64,000 nucleotides of DNA from assembly GCF_900044055.2 (NCBI RefSeq), contig NZ_FCOX02000004.1, forward strand, positions 186,001-250,000, written 5' to 3'. Each line of letters begins with the position of its first letter. Within the stretch, counting starts at the first letter, position 1. The translations under genes and the position numbers were made by a program. Shown here in pieces: positions 9,492-18,686 of the stretch. The DNA comes from Caballeronia calidae. GTDB lineage: Bacteria > Pseudomonadota > Gammaproteobacteria > Burkholderiales > Burkholderiaceae. The notes beneath the pieces were generated by a model. The model was not told the origin of the DNA. It was given only the letters and a program-made list of their open reading frames with translations, and did no database searches.

Positions 9492-10255
9492 AGCGACTCT
9501 CCATTGATCGTGACGTAGAAAGCGAATGCCGCGAGAGCACCCTGTCTTCCTTCCTCCCGGATCACTTCGTGCTTCATGTCGTGCGCCTGCTGCCACGGCA
9601 GCGGGATTCTCAAGCTGTAGTTCACGCTGCGGCAGATATCCTCCACATACAGCACGCGCGGCACGACGACCGGCCGAAACCCGTGCCGCCTCAACACCGT
9701 CCCCGCGCAATCGAGCAACCGTCCGGCCTGCTGATCGGTGACGTCCGTTTCGACCATGATCCTGCGCGCGGTCATCACCTGTTCGGCCCATTCATCGTTC
9801 CACGCGAACCCGGCCGCACGCGTTTCCTCGATCAACTCCGCCGTGCGCCCGATGGCGCCCGCAAGAAAGCCATAGCGCGCGATAGCCACGAGATCCCGCT
9901 TCGACGGCGTGCCGAGCGCCCGATACAACGCCTGCGCCTCCGAGAACAACCCGAGATTCAGCCGCATGATCATCCAGTTCTCGCGCCCGACATCCGTCAG
10001 CCCGAGCGCCACGCTGTTCCTGAACGCCGCCTCCGCGCCTTCGACATCGCCGGCGAGCCCGCGCCACGACCCCGTCAGCTCCCACGCGGCGCACGCGTCC
10101 ACGCGCATCAACTGATCGATGTCATGTCTGATCGCGCGCCATTCGCGCGAGCGCGGAGAGATTTCCGACGGATCGATGAAGCGGGGCGACGCGGCCTGCA
10201 GCGCGTTGATGCGATCGACGATCTGATGTGTTTTCGGTTGCGGTATTGCGTTCAT
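9488..10255 (-). CDS. Uncharacterised helical protein coupled to the HEPN gene
   Basis: The 255-residue protein starts MNAIPQPKTHQ. It is rich in helices and Arg/Ala, with TPR-like helical hairpins in the middle (segments such as GAEAAFRNSVALG and FSEAQALYRALG). The last part, VNYSLRIPLPWQQAHDMKHEVIREEG, looks like a small alpha/beta unit. No catalytic motif is recognised. Its stop overlaps the start of the HEPN gene, which suggests a regulator or antitoxin-like role, but nothing in the sequence proves it. Confidence 0.6.
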   Translation of the reverse strand: MNAIPQPKTHQIVDRINALQAASPRFIDPSEISPRSREWRAIRHDIDQLMRVDACAAWELTGSWRGLAGDVEGAEAAFRNSVALGLTDVGRENWMIMRLNLGLFSEAQALYRALGTPSKRDLVAIARYGFLAGAIGRTAELIEETRAAGFAWNDEWAEQVMTARRIMVETDVTDQQAGRLLDCAGTVLRRHGFRPVVVPRVLYVEDICRSVNYSLRIPLPWQQAHDMKHEVIREEGRQGALAAFAFYVTINGESL

Positions 10256-10676
10256 GTCGTGTTGCCGGGAGATGCGAAAAGCGATGCCGTATCCGTGCGC
10301 GCGTAACACTTTACTTATCGCGCATCGGCCAAAACGGCGGGTGAAAGGATGCTAAGTGAATCGTTCGTGTTTGACCATACGAATGAAATTGCCAAGCGGC
10401 ATCGAGTCATCGTCGAACGGGCGCAAACCCTCGTCGGACAAGGCGCGCGGGCTGGCATAGTTCGAATGGCATAAGCCATTTCGCAGGCTCTCTGCGTCCG
10501 CACGCACGATCCGATACGATGCACGACGACACGCTCGCCGAAACCGTTCAGGCGATTCGAACAGGCGGCAGCGCGTCGAACCGCAACCGTCATCGGGCGC
10601 GCGCCTCGCATCTGATCGGGCACGGCGCATGCGGCGCCGGTCATCGCAATTCCACTTCATCTTTCGGAGAACTCTC
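10256..10676. other. Intergenic region upstream of osmC
   Basis: No strong gene is seen apart from the doubtful small frame at 10352-10507. The stretch should contain the divergent promoters of the HEPN operon and osmC. No clear palindrome was recognised. Confidence 0.3.
10352..10507 (-). CDS. Possible small protein, GTG start, unrecognised
   Basis: An open frame of 51 codons from GTG runs on the minus strand; its last 30 residues (LSDEGLRPFDDDSMPLGNFIRMVKHERFT, quoted as: LSDEGLRPFDD then SMPLGNFIRMVKHERF) read like real protein with balanced composition, unlike neighbouring shadow frames. No ribosome binding site of note and no ATG are present, so it may be the 3' remnant of a longer gene. 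Function unknown. Confidence 0.3.
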   Translation of the reverse strand: MRADAESLRNGLCHSNYASPRALSDEGLRPFDDDSMPLGNFIRMVKHERFT

Positions 10677-11108
10677 GTGCAAAAGACAGCATCGGCAAAA
10701 TGGAGCGGCGGCATCAAGGACGGCAAGGGTTTCATCTCGACGCAAACCGGCGTGCTCAACGAAGCGCCGTATGGCTTCAAGTCGCGCTTCGAGGAAGGTC
10801 CGGGCACGAATCCCGAAGAGCTGATCGGCGCGGCGCATGCGGGCTGCTTCACGATGGCGCTTTCGTTGCAGCTCGAACAGGCGGGCATGAAGGCCGAGAG
10901 CCTCGAAACGAAGTCGACGGTCACGCTGGACAAAGACGGCGACGGCTTCACGATCACCGCGTGTCAGCTCGATCTGAAAGCGAAGATTCCCGGCGCGGAC
11001 AAGGCCGCATTCGATAAGGCCGCGCAGGCCGCGAAGGAAGGTTGTCCGGTGTCGAAGCTGTTCGCCGGCAACACGAAGATCACGTTCAACGCGGAGCTGG
11101 TTTCCTGA
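10677..11108 (+). CDS. osmC: OsmC-family peroxiredoxin
   Basis: The 143-residue protein carries both redox cysteines of the OsmC/Ohr fold: AGCFTMALS (about residue 60) and EGCPVSKLF (about residue 123). It reduces organic hydroperoxides in the cytoplasm. The GTG start at 10677 follows a GGAG sequence with suitable spacing; the family usually begins a few residues before ASAKWSGG. OsmC is favoured over Ohr by the KWSGGIKDGKG opening. Confidence 0.88.
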   Translation: MQKTASAKWSGGIKDGKGFISTQTGVLNEAPYGFKSRFEEGPGTNPEELIGAAHAGCFTMALSLQLEQAGMKAESLETKSTVTLDKDGDGFTITACQLDLKAKIPGADKAAFDKAAQAAKEGCPVSKLFAGNTKITFNAELVS

Positions 11109-11642
11109 TCCGAGGCTTGCGGCAATCGAGTGGACGCGGACGGGCATTTCAGCCGTCCGCGTTTTTCTTGCGCGCGAATTCCTCATCGGCCATGTGTGAT
11201 ATGTGCTTCAAGAGCGGGGCAGGCAGTTGTTTGAATCTGTTCCCACGACGTACTCATCGATTCGTGGTCCTGGGCGGCGCGCGACGAACATAGCCGCGTG
11301 CGAAGCAGGCTCCCGAGGTGGTTTCGGACTTTGTCGTCGCCAGCGACTTCAGTGAACTCATCCGTGACTACGATGTCGTGACGAAAAGATAAGGAAAGCC
11401 AAAAAAGAAGAGCGGCGAGAACGACGTCCGCATCACGTACATCACGAAATCGCCTGCCGGGCTCGACGTCATGATCGAACTGACCTCGGTCAAAGTCGAC
11501 CGAATTGACAACCCTGATGCAGAAGACTCGCAGATCGCATTTCGCCGGCTATACCGCGCATATGGAATGAGGCTTGCTGACCGGTCCTTTACGAATACAT
11601 TCAGGCCCCGCTGACCGATTGCTGCGGTACACGCGGGTTGAA
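11109..11642 (+). pseudogene. Gene-poor stretch with a probable coding relic
   Basis: No intact gene is seen. Between about 11411 and 11570 the plus strand reads GENDVRITYITKSPAG... into ...FRRLYRAYGMRLADR in a protein-like way but without a start codon, following a TAA and an A-rich patch. It looks like the decayed 3' end of an older gene. The promoter of the kinase gene should lie here too. Confidence 0.3.
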
Positions 11643-14600
11643 ATGGGCCTGAAACACAACCGGGCCCATGAAATTCCTACAGACGACCGTCTTTATCGGG
11701 CAAGTTCCATGGTGCAGTCGAGTGCTGCAAAATCCGCGCTAGACCGGTCCGTTTCTTCGGAGGCGTCGCGCCTGGTGGAACTGATCCCCTGCGCCGCGTT
11801 GTTGTACTCCGAGGACGAAACGATCCTCGCTGCGAACCGGATGTTCTGCGAACTCGTCGGCTATGCCCCGGCCGAGTTGCGACGCCAGCGCGTGGGCGAC
11901 CTGACGCTGAGGCAGGATCGTCAGCGCGACGATGCCGCACGCATCCGGTTGCTGGAACGGCGGCAGACCGAACTAGCCTACGAGAAGCATTTGCTCGGAA
12001 AGAGCGGCAATGCCATCCGCTGCGAAGTGGCGCTCAAGCGCATCACGGAAAGCGGGGCGGTCCGGTATCTTGCGCTCGTGCGCAACCTCGACGCGCATCG
12101 GCCGGACGAACTCGACGTCGACGATCCGCGTGACGAAGGCGAGTTGATCCTGCAGTCCATCGATGAGGGCTTCGTTCTGCTCGACCGCGAATTCCGCGTC
12201 AGACGCATCAACGACGAAGCGCTGCGGATCGACGGTCGCCCGCGCTCGGCCATCGTCGGCAGGACTCACTGGGAGGTCTGGCCCGGATCCGAAAACCTGC
12301 CGCTCGCGGACGCCTACCGCCGGGCGATGCGCGAACGCATCCAGATGAGTGTCGAACAGGTCTACCGCCACAACGGAAAAGACATGTGGATCGAAGCCCG
12401 GGCTTACCCCTTCGACGACAACCTCGCGGTGTTCTACCGGGATATCACGCAACGCAAGCAGGCCGAACGGGCGATCCGCGAAAGCGAAGCGAAGTTTCGG
12501 ACGATCGCCGACGCCATGCCGCAACTCGTCTGGTCGACACGGCCCGACGGCTTTCACGACTACTTCAACCGTCAGTGGTACGAGTACACGGGCGTGCCGG
12601 AAGGCTCGGCCGATGGCGCCGTGTGGGCGGGCCTGCTCCATCCCGACGACCGGCCCGCCATGCAGGCGCGCTGGCAACACAGCCTGGCCACGGGCGAACC
12701 CTACGAGACCGAATTCCGGCTCCGGCATCGCTCGGGGGAATATCGCTGGCGGCTCGGGCGCGCGCTGCCCGTGCGCAACGAGGACGGCGAGATCGTGCGC
12801 TGGATGGGAACGAGCACGGATATCCACGAACGCATCGTGATGCAGGCCACCCTGCGCGATACGCAGTCGCGCCTGGAAGCGGCGCTGACCGCCGCGGAGA
12901 TCGGCACCTGGACGTGGGACATTCCGGCCGATCACGTCCGCGCGGATCGCAACCTGGCGGCGATGTTCGGCATTGCCGAGGAGGTCGCCGACGCCGCGCC
13001 GATGGCCGCCTATTTCGATGCCGTACACCCGGACGATCGGGGCGCCGTTCGCGCTGGCATCGACAGGTCGCTGAGTACCGGCGAGCCCTATCACGCGCAA
13101 TTCCGCATCCGCGAGGCCGGCGGGGCCATCCGCTTCATGCAGGCGCGCGGCACGGTGGCCACCGATGCCGACGGAAAGCCACAGCGCATGTCAGGCGCGG
13201 TCATCGACGTGACCCGTCAGCGGATGGCCGAAGAGGCGCGCCGCATCAGCGAATCGAAATTTCGCACCATCGTCGAGTCCAATGTCATCGGCATCATTCG
13301 ATATCGGTTCGACGGTACGGTGGTCGAAGCGAACGACGCTTTCCTGCATATGCTCGGCTACTCGCGCGAGCACTTCGAGCTTCACGGCTTGTCCTGGCGT
13401 GCGCTCACCCCGCCTGAATGGGGCGAAGCAGACCGCCGCGCCCGGGCCAGCCTCGAGACGACCGGCAGGATGGAGCCCATGGAGAAAGAGTACTTTCACC
13501 GCGACGGCAGCCGCGTACCGGTGTACATGGGCGCCGCGAACTTCGAAGGCTCGCGCGACGAAGGTATCGCCTATCTCCTCGATATCGGAAAAGTGAAGCA
13601 ATCCGAAGCAGCGCTCAGGTCGAGCGAGCTCACCTTCCGGACGCTCGCGGAGAACATCCCGCAACTGGCCTGGATGGCCGACAGCGACGGGTTCATCTTC
13701 TGGTACAACAACCGCTGGTTCGAATACACCGGCACCACGCTCGAAGAAATGCGGGGCTGGGGCTGGAAGAAGGTGCACCATCCCGACTACGTCGAGCGCG
13801 TGGTGGAGCGCTACCGAAAGCAGATAGTCGAAGATCAGTGCATCTGGGAAGACACCTTTCCGCTGCGCGGCGCGGACGGTCAGTATCGCTGGTTTCTGTC
13901 GCGCGCCATGCCGATCCGCGATCAGCAAGGTCGTGTGATGCGCTGGCTGGGCACGAACACCGACGTCACGCTGCAACGCGAGGCCGAAGAGGAGCTACAG
14001 CAGGCGAACCGGCGCAAGGACGACTTTCTCGCGATGCTGGCGCACGAGCTGCGCAATCCGCTCGCGCCGATCAGCACCGCAGCGCAATTGCTCAAGATGG
14101 GGGAGCGAAACGCCGAGAACATCAGGCGTTCCAGCGAGATCATCGACCGTCAGGTCAAACACATGACGGACCTGGTGAACGACCTGATGGATGTGTCGCG
14201 CGTCACGCGGGGCCTCGTGTCGATCGAGAAGGAGGAGGTGAGCGTGGCGTTCGTCGTCAACAGCGCGATCGAGCAGGCGCGGCCGTTGATCGAGGCGCAC
14301 AGGCAAGAGCTGGTGCTGGATCAGGGCGATGGCGACGTCATCGTGCTGGGCGACCGCAGCAGGCTGATCCAGGTACTGACGAACCTGCTGAACAACGCTG
14401 CGAAATACACCCAGCAAGGGGGCCGCATCACGCTCACGGTGCGCGTTCGCGGCGCTCAGATCGACATCAGTGTCGCCGATAACGGCATCGGCATAGACGC
14501 GACGCTGCTGCCGCATGTATTCGAATTGTTCAGTCAGGCCGAACGCACGCCCGACCGCGGCGAAGGCGGCCTCGGTCTCGGCCTGGCGCTCGTGAAAAGC

Positions 14601-15104
14601 ATCGTCGTGCTCCACAACGGCCATATCGCCGCGAGCAGCGCAGGGCGCGGGATGGGCAGCACATTCAGCGTCTCGCTGCCTCTGCTGCCCGAAGACGGTG
14701 CGTGCGAGACCTCGTCGCACACGGACCGAGTCGCCGTTCGGGTTCTGCGCATTCTCCTGATCGATCGCGCCGAAGACGGTGACGCGGCCCTGTCCGCAGC
14801 GCTGCAGTCGGACGGCCACACGGTCGCGCTGTGCCGCGACGGATCGTGCGCGCAGGCGCGCGCAAGCGAGTTGCATCCGGACGCCGTCCTGATTCGTACC
14901 GATCTGCCCGATCTGGATGGCTACGCGCTCGCACGCCAACTGCGCGCGTTGCATCCACATGAGCAGGCGTTGTATATCGCGCTGAGCAGTACATGCCAGT
15001 CGCACGACAAGATCGTCGCTCGCAGCGCTGGCTTCGACCACCACCTGGAGTGGCCGGTAGCGCTGACTTCACTGAGAAAGATTCTGGCGATGACGTCGCT
15101 CTAA
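11643..15104 (+). CDS. Multi-PAS hybrid sensor histidine kinase with degenerate receiver
   Basis: About 1,153 residues, soluble. The order is: several PAS/PAC repeats (roughly residues 35-770, with repeated FRTIADAMPQLVW / FRTLAENIPQLAW starts), HisKA with DDFLAMLAHELRNPL (phospho-accepting His near 801), HATPase with NLLNNAAKY, DNGIGID and GGLGLGLALV, then a C-terminal receiver-like domain (from about 1030). In that domain the phospho-acceptor position reads LIRTDLPD, the acidic pocket LIDRAED, and the conserved Lys site EWPV, so it probably cannot be phosphorylated. The start is uncertain (11643 or 11709). No response regulator gene is adjacent. Confidence 0.88.
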   Translation: MGLKHNRAHEIPTDDRLYRASSMVQSSAAKSALDRSVSSEASRLVELIPCAALLYSEDETILAANRMFCELVGYAPAELRRQRVGDLTLRQDRQRDDAARIRLLERRQTELAYEKHLLGKSGNAIRCEVALKRITESGAVRYLALVRNLDAHRPDELDVDDPRDEGELILQSIDEGFVLLDREFRVRRINDEALRIDGRPRSAIVGRTHWEVWPGSENLPLADAYRRAMRERIQMSVEQVYRHNGKDMWIEARAYPFDDNLAVFYRDITQRKQAERAIRESEAKFRTIADAMPQLVWSTRPDGFHDYFNRQWYEYTGVPEGSADGAVWAGLLHPDDRPAMQARWQHSLATGEPYETEFRLRHRSGEYRWRLGRALPVRNEDGEIVRWMGTSTDIHERIVMQATLRDTQSRLEAALTAAEIGTWTWDIPADHVRADRNLAAMFGIAEEVADAAPMAAYFDAVHPDDRGAVRAGIDRSLSTGEPYHAQFRIREAGGAIRFMQARGTVATDADGKPQRMSGAVIDVTRQRMAEEARRISESKFRTIVESNVIGIIRYRFDGTVVEANDAFLHMLGYSREHFELHGLSWRALTPPEWGEADRRARASLETTGRMEPMEKEYFHRDGSRVPVYMGAANFEGSRDEGIAYLLDIGKVKQSEAALRSSELTFRTLAENIPQLAWMADSDGFIFWYNNRWFEYTGTTLEEMRGWGWKKVHHPDYVERVVERYRKQIVEDQCIWEDTFPLRGADGQYRWFLSRAMPIRDQQGRVMRWLGTNTDVTLQREAEEELQQANRRKDDFLAMLAHELRNPLAPISTAAQLLKMGERNAENIRRSSEIIDRQVKHMTDLVNDLMDVSRVTRGLVSIEKEEVSVAFVVNSAIEQARPLIEAHRQELVLDQGDGDVIVLGDRSRLIQVLTNLLNNAAKYTQQGGRITLTVRVRGAQIDISVADNGIGIDATLLPHVFELFSQAERTPDRGEGGLGLGLALVKSIVVLHNGHIAASSAGRGMGSTFSVSLPLLPEDGACETSSHTDRVAVRVLRILLIDRAEDGDAALSAALQSDGHTVALCRDGSCAQARASELHPDAVLIRTDLPDLDGYALARQLRALHPHEQALYIALSSTCQSHDKIVARSAGFDHHLEWPVALTSLRKILAMTSL

Positions 15105-15218
15105 ACGGCGCCCCGTGCGATTCGAACTGAACGTGCTCTATATCCACGCACGCCTTGGACTACGATCACGTCGTGAACTATCGTGGAGATGACGAACAAC
15201 GTGCAGATGGAGAACGCG

Positions 15219-16604
15219 ATGATCGATTCCTCCAGACTTCGGCAGGCCGGTTTTCGAGGTGAGCTCATCGAGCCAGGCGATCCGCGTTACGACGATGCTC
15301 GCACTGTCTTCAATGTGTCGATCGACCGGCGTCCCTTGCTGATCGCGCGCTGCGTCGATGCCGACGACGTCTCACGGACCGTGCTGTTCGCACGCGAACA
15401 GGATTTGCCGCTTGCGGTGCGCGGCACCGGTCACAACGTCGCCGGATATGCCGTATGCGACGGAGGCGTCGTCATCGATCTGTCGCTCATGAAAGCGATA
15501 GCCGTCGATTCGTCGGCGCGCACCGTGCGTGCGCAAGGCGGTTGCAACTGGGGCGAAGTGAATGATGCGCTTCAGCCGTTCGGCCTTGCCGCTACGGGCG
15601 GTTTCGTCTCCATCACCGGCGTCGCCGGACTGACGCTCGGCGGCGGCTTCGGCTGGCTCGTCCGCAAGCATGGACTCGCACTCGACAATCTGCAAAGCGC
15701 CGAAATCGTGCTCGCCGACGGTCGCACGGTGAACGGCAGCAGCCACGAGAACGAAGATCTTTTCTGGGCGATTCGCGGTGGCGGCGGCAACTTCGGCGTG
15801 GTGACATCGTTCGAATTCAGGGTTTATCCAGCCGGGACCGTGCTTGCCGGCATCGTGCTGCATCCCGCGAGCGCAGCGGCCGATGCCATTCGCACATGGC
15901 GAGATATGGAAATGGAGGCACCGGAGGAATCGACGATCGGCGCGCTTCTGCTTCACATGCCGGATGATCCCTCGCTGCCGCCAGCATTGCGCGGCGCGCC
16001 GGTCGCGGGTCTCGGCGGCGTGTATGCCGGTCCGGTCGAAGAAGGCGAGAAAGCGCTTCGGGCGTTGCGCGAATATGGCCCGCCTCTCGTCGACAAGTTC
16101 GCGCCCATGCCCTACAACGAAGCCCAACGCATGGCGGACGCACTGTGGCCGCCGGGCCTTCACGGCTACTGGAAATCGAGCTACCTCAAAGGACTCGACG
16201 ATGCAGCCATCGCCGTCGTGGTCGATGCTTTCGCGCGGGTGCCATCGCGTCAAACGGTGATCGTCGTGGAGCACTACGGGAACAGCGCGTGGAGTCGCGT
16301 TTCCGAATCGGCGACTGCGTTCGGGCATCGCGAGTGGCCGTGGAATATCGTCGTCACGTCCGCGTGGTCCGATGCCGGCGATGCTGAACGGAACATCGCC
16401 TGGACGCGTGAACTGATGGATGCGCTGCTGCCGTACAGAGCGCCGGCCGCGTATGTGAACTATCTTGGTGGCGACGAAGGAAGCGCCGGCCTTCAGGCGG
16501 CGTACGGAAGCAAACTAGAGCGCCTCGCCGCGATCAAGGCGAAGTACGATTCCGCGAACCTGTTCCGACAGAATCCGAATATCGTGCCTGCGGCGCAGGG
16601 GTGA
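15219..16604 (+). CDS. FAD-linked oxidase, berberine-bridge-enzyme type
   Basis: The 461-residue protein has a PCMH-type FAD domain with RGTGHNVAGYAVCDGG, where the His is the usual covalent FAD attachment residue, and GGGFGWLVRKHGL. The C-terminal BBE segment contains KYDSANLFRQNPNI. Such enzymes oxidise sugars, alcohols or alkaloid-like compounds; the substrate is unknown. In-frame starts exist at 15183 (GTG), 15189, 15204 and 15219; MIDSSRLRQAGF at 15219 follows GGAG and is preferred. Confidence 0.85.
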   Translation: MIDSSRLRQAGFRGELIEPGDPRYDDARTVFNVSIDRRPLLIARCVDADDVSRTVLFAREQDLPLAVRGTGHNVAGYAVCDGGVVIDLSLMKAIAVDSSARTVRAQGGCNWGEVNDALQPFGLAATGGFVSITGVAGLTLGGGFGWLVRKHGLALDNLQSAEIVLADGRTVNGSSHENEDLFWAIRGGGGNFGVVTSFEFRVYPAGTVLAGIVLHPASAAADAIRTWRDMEMEAPEESTIGALLLHMPDDPSLPPALRGAPVAGLGGVYAGPVEEGEKALRALREYGPPLVDKFAPMPYNEAQRMADALWPPGLHGYWKSSYLKGLDDAAIAVVVDAFARVPSRQTVIVVEHYGNSAWSRVSESATAFGHREWPWNIVVTSAWSDAGDAERNIAWTRELMDALLPYRAPAAYVNYLGGDEGSAGLQAAYGSKLERLAAIKAKYDSANLFRQNPNIVPAAQG

Positions 16605-16640
16605 TCTGCTCAAGCAAGAAGCGACCGCTGGTCATCGCGC

Positions 16641-17381
16641 ATGCATTTCGCACATCGGTTCGACGTCGACAATTTGAACGATTCTTTCCAGATCAATAAC
16701 TCGGTGAAGTATCTGAGTCCCGACTACGCTGGGTTCAAGCTTGGTGCGTTGTACGGATTTTCCAATCAGGCTGGCGGCTTCGCGAACAATCACGCGTATA
16801 GCTTTGGCTTGTCGTATTTGTGGGGGCCGCTCAACTTCGGTGCCGGATTCCTGCAATTGAACGGCGCCGCGCAGACGCCCGGCCAGCTCAATACGAACGG
16901 CGCGGTCACCGATACGCCCGGCTCCTCCCTTTCCAACGGCGTTCCGCTTGGCGCGCTGGCCAGTCGTCAACAGACCTGGGGTGCGGGCGTGAACTACGCA
17001 TTCGGCCCCGCGGTGGCGGGCTTCGTCTACACGCAGACCAATCTGATGCAGCTACTTCAAACGGGCTTCAGTGCTCATTTCCAGAACTTCGAAGGCAACT
17101 TTCGCTATGCGCTCACGCCGGCAGTCCAGCTCTCGGCCGCATACACCTATTCGCGCGCAGGCGGCAATGCAGGCGGTGGCAGCCCGCACTGGAATCAGGT
17201 AAGCGCCATGGCCGACTATCGCTTCTCGCGACGCGCGGACGTCTATCTCCAAGGCGCATGGCAGGGCATCAGCGCGAGCAGCAGTTCGCCACTTGGCGTC
17301 GCGTGGATCAGCGGTGTCAGCGCGCCGTCCTCCACGAGCGACCAGGTTCAGGCGACTGTCGGGATGAGGCATCGCTTCTGA
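16641..17381 (+). pseudogene. 5'-truncated Gram-negative porin (OmpC-like)
   Basis: The frame encodes the C-terminal two thirds of a trimeric porin: LNDSFQINNSVKYLSPDYAGFKLGALYGF and the closing strand DQVQATVGMRHRF with the terminal Phe needed for outer-membrane insertion. The signal peptide, first beta strands and the family start are absent, and sequence directly upstream is the end of the oxidase gene region. It is therefore a decapitated remnant that cannot be exported. A deletion between the oxidase and porin genes is the simplest explanation. Confidence 0.8.
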
Positions 17382-17443
17382 CGCGATCGCAGGCTAAGCC
17401 TTACCCGCACAGCGACGCGAAACGCGGCATCGAGCGACGTGCT

Positions 17444-18418
17444 TCAGCGCGCCTGGCCGTGTTTCCGCGCGGCCTTGTGCGCGTACATCTTGCTGTCGCT
17501 CGACGCAAGCAGATCGATGATCGACGCATGCCGAGCCGCTTCGAACTGCGTCTGCCCGACGCTGAAGCGAATCTCATAGCCGCGCGACGATGCCGCGTTG
17601 CTCGCCGCCAGCGCGACGCGCAGACGGTCGAGCGCGTGGCGCGTTTCGTCGTCGCGGGCGTCGGTCAGAAGCGCGACGAACTCGTCGCCGCCCAGACGCC
17701 CGATCACATCGCTCTCCCGCAAGGACTCGCGCAACGCGGCCGCAAAGGTCGCCAGCGCGCGATCGCCTTCCGCATGGCCGAAGGTGTCGTTGATGCGCTT
17801 GAAATCGTCCAGATCGAAGAACAGCAGCGACGCGTCGCGGCCCATGCGCTTGCACACGTTCAGCGCGTGCTGTGCGAGCGCCTCGAAGCCGCGGCGGTTC
17901 GCGATGAGCGTCAGCTCGTCGACGGTCGCGAGCTCGATCGCCGCGATCTCCTGCTCCGCGATGTGCGCAAGATCGCGCAGCAAGCCGCGCTGCTCCGTAT
18001 CGAGCTCGCGCGGACGCGTGTCGATGAGGCATAGCGTGCCGAGCTTCGACCCGTTGGGCACCGTGAGCGGCTGGCCCGCGTAGAAGCGGATGCCCGGATC
18101 GCCCGTGACGAGCGGATTGTCGTGAAAGCGCGCGTCGGCGCGGGCATCGGGGATCATGAAGACGTCGTCGTGAAGGATCGCGTGTCCGCAGAAGGACACG
18201 TCGCGCGCGGTCTCCTGCACCTCGAGGCCTGCGCACGACTTGAACCACTGCCGGTTTTCGTCGATGAGGCTCACGAGTGCGATCGGCACGTCGAACACGC
18301 GCCGGGCCAGGCGCGTCAACCGGTCGAAGCGTTCCTCGGCCGGCGTATCGAGGATGCCGAGCGTGCGCAGCGTCGCCAGGCGGGCGGGTTCGTTGTCGGG
18401 TTTCGGTGCGACGAGCAT
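17444..18418 (-). CDS. GAF-GGDEF diguanylate cyclase
   Basis: The 324-residue soluble protein has an N-terminal GAF domain (about residues 25-155, with SLIDENRQWFKS and FCGHAIL) and a C-terminal GGDEF domain. The catalytic motif LGGDEF is intact, and RESD five residues before it is the product-inhibition I-site. It should make c-di-GMP from two GTP in response to a cytosolic signal. The start at 18418 follows GGAGG. It may feed the PilZ protein at 6024-6926. Confidence 0.9.
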   Translation of the reverse strand: MLVAPKPDNEPARLATLRTLGILDTPAEERFDRLTRLARRVFDVPIALVSLIDENRQWFKSCAGLEVQETARDVSFCGHAILHDDVFMIPDARADARFHDNPLVTGDPGIRFYAGQPLTVPNGSKLGTLCLIDTRPRELDTEQRGLLRDLAHIAEQEIAAIELATVDELTLIANRRGFEALAQHALNVCKRMGRDASLLFFDLDDFKRINDTFGHAEGDRALATFAAALRESLRESDVIGRLGGDEFVALLTDARDDETRHALDRLRVALAASNAASSRGYEIRFSVGQTQFEAARHASIIDLLASSDSKMYAHKAARKHGQAR

Positions 18419-18686
18419 GGGCCTCCGGTTCCTGTACGTAACGACTGAAGACATTATTTTCCGACAATTGTGCGAACAATTCATCCGCCCGCGTTTACGC
18501 ACCCCGACAAACGCGCGGCGCCGCGTTTTCGCTATCATGCCGATGGTCTGCGGCCCTTTGTCACGGCAATTTCTTCGCACGCCCGGCGCCCGACGAGGTC
18601 CGACGCATTCGGCGCGATTTGCAGCGACCTTGCGGCCTCATCGCATGTGCCGACGATCCCATTCACCCGATCCGCCCGGAGCGCCG

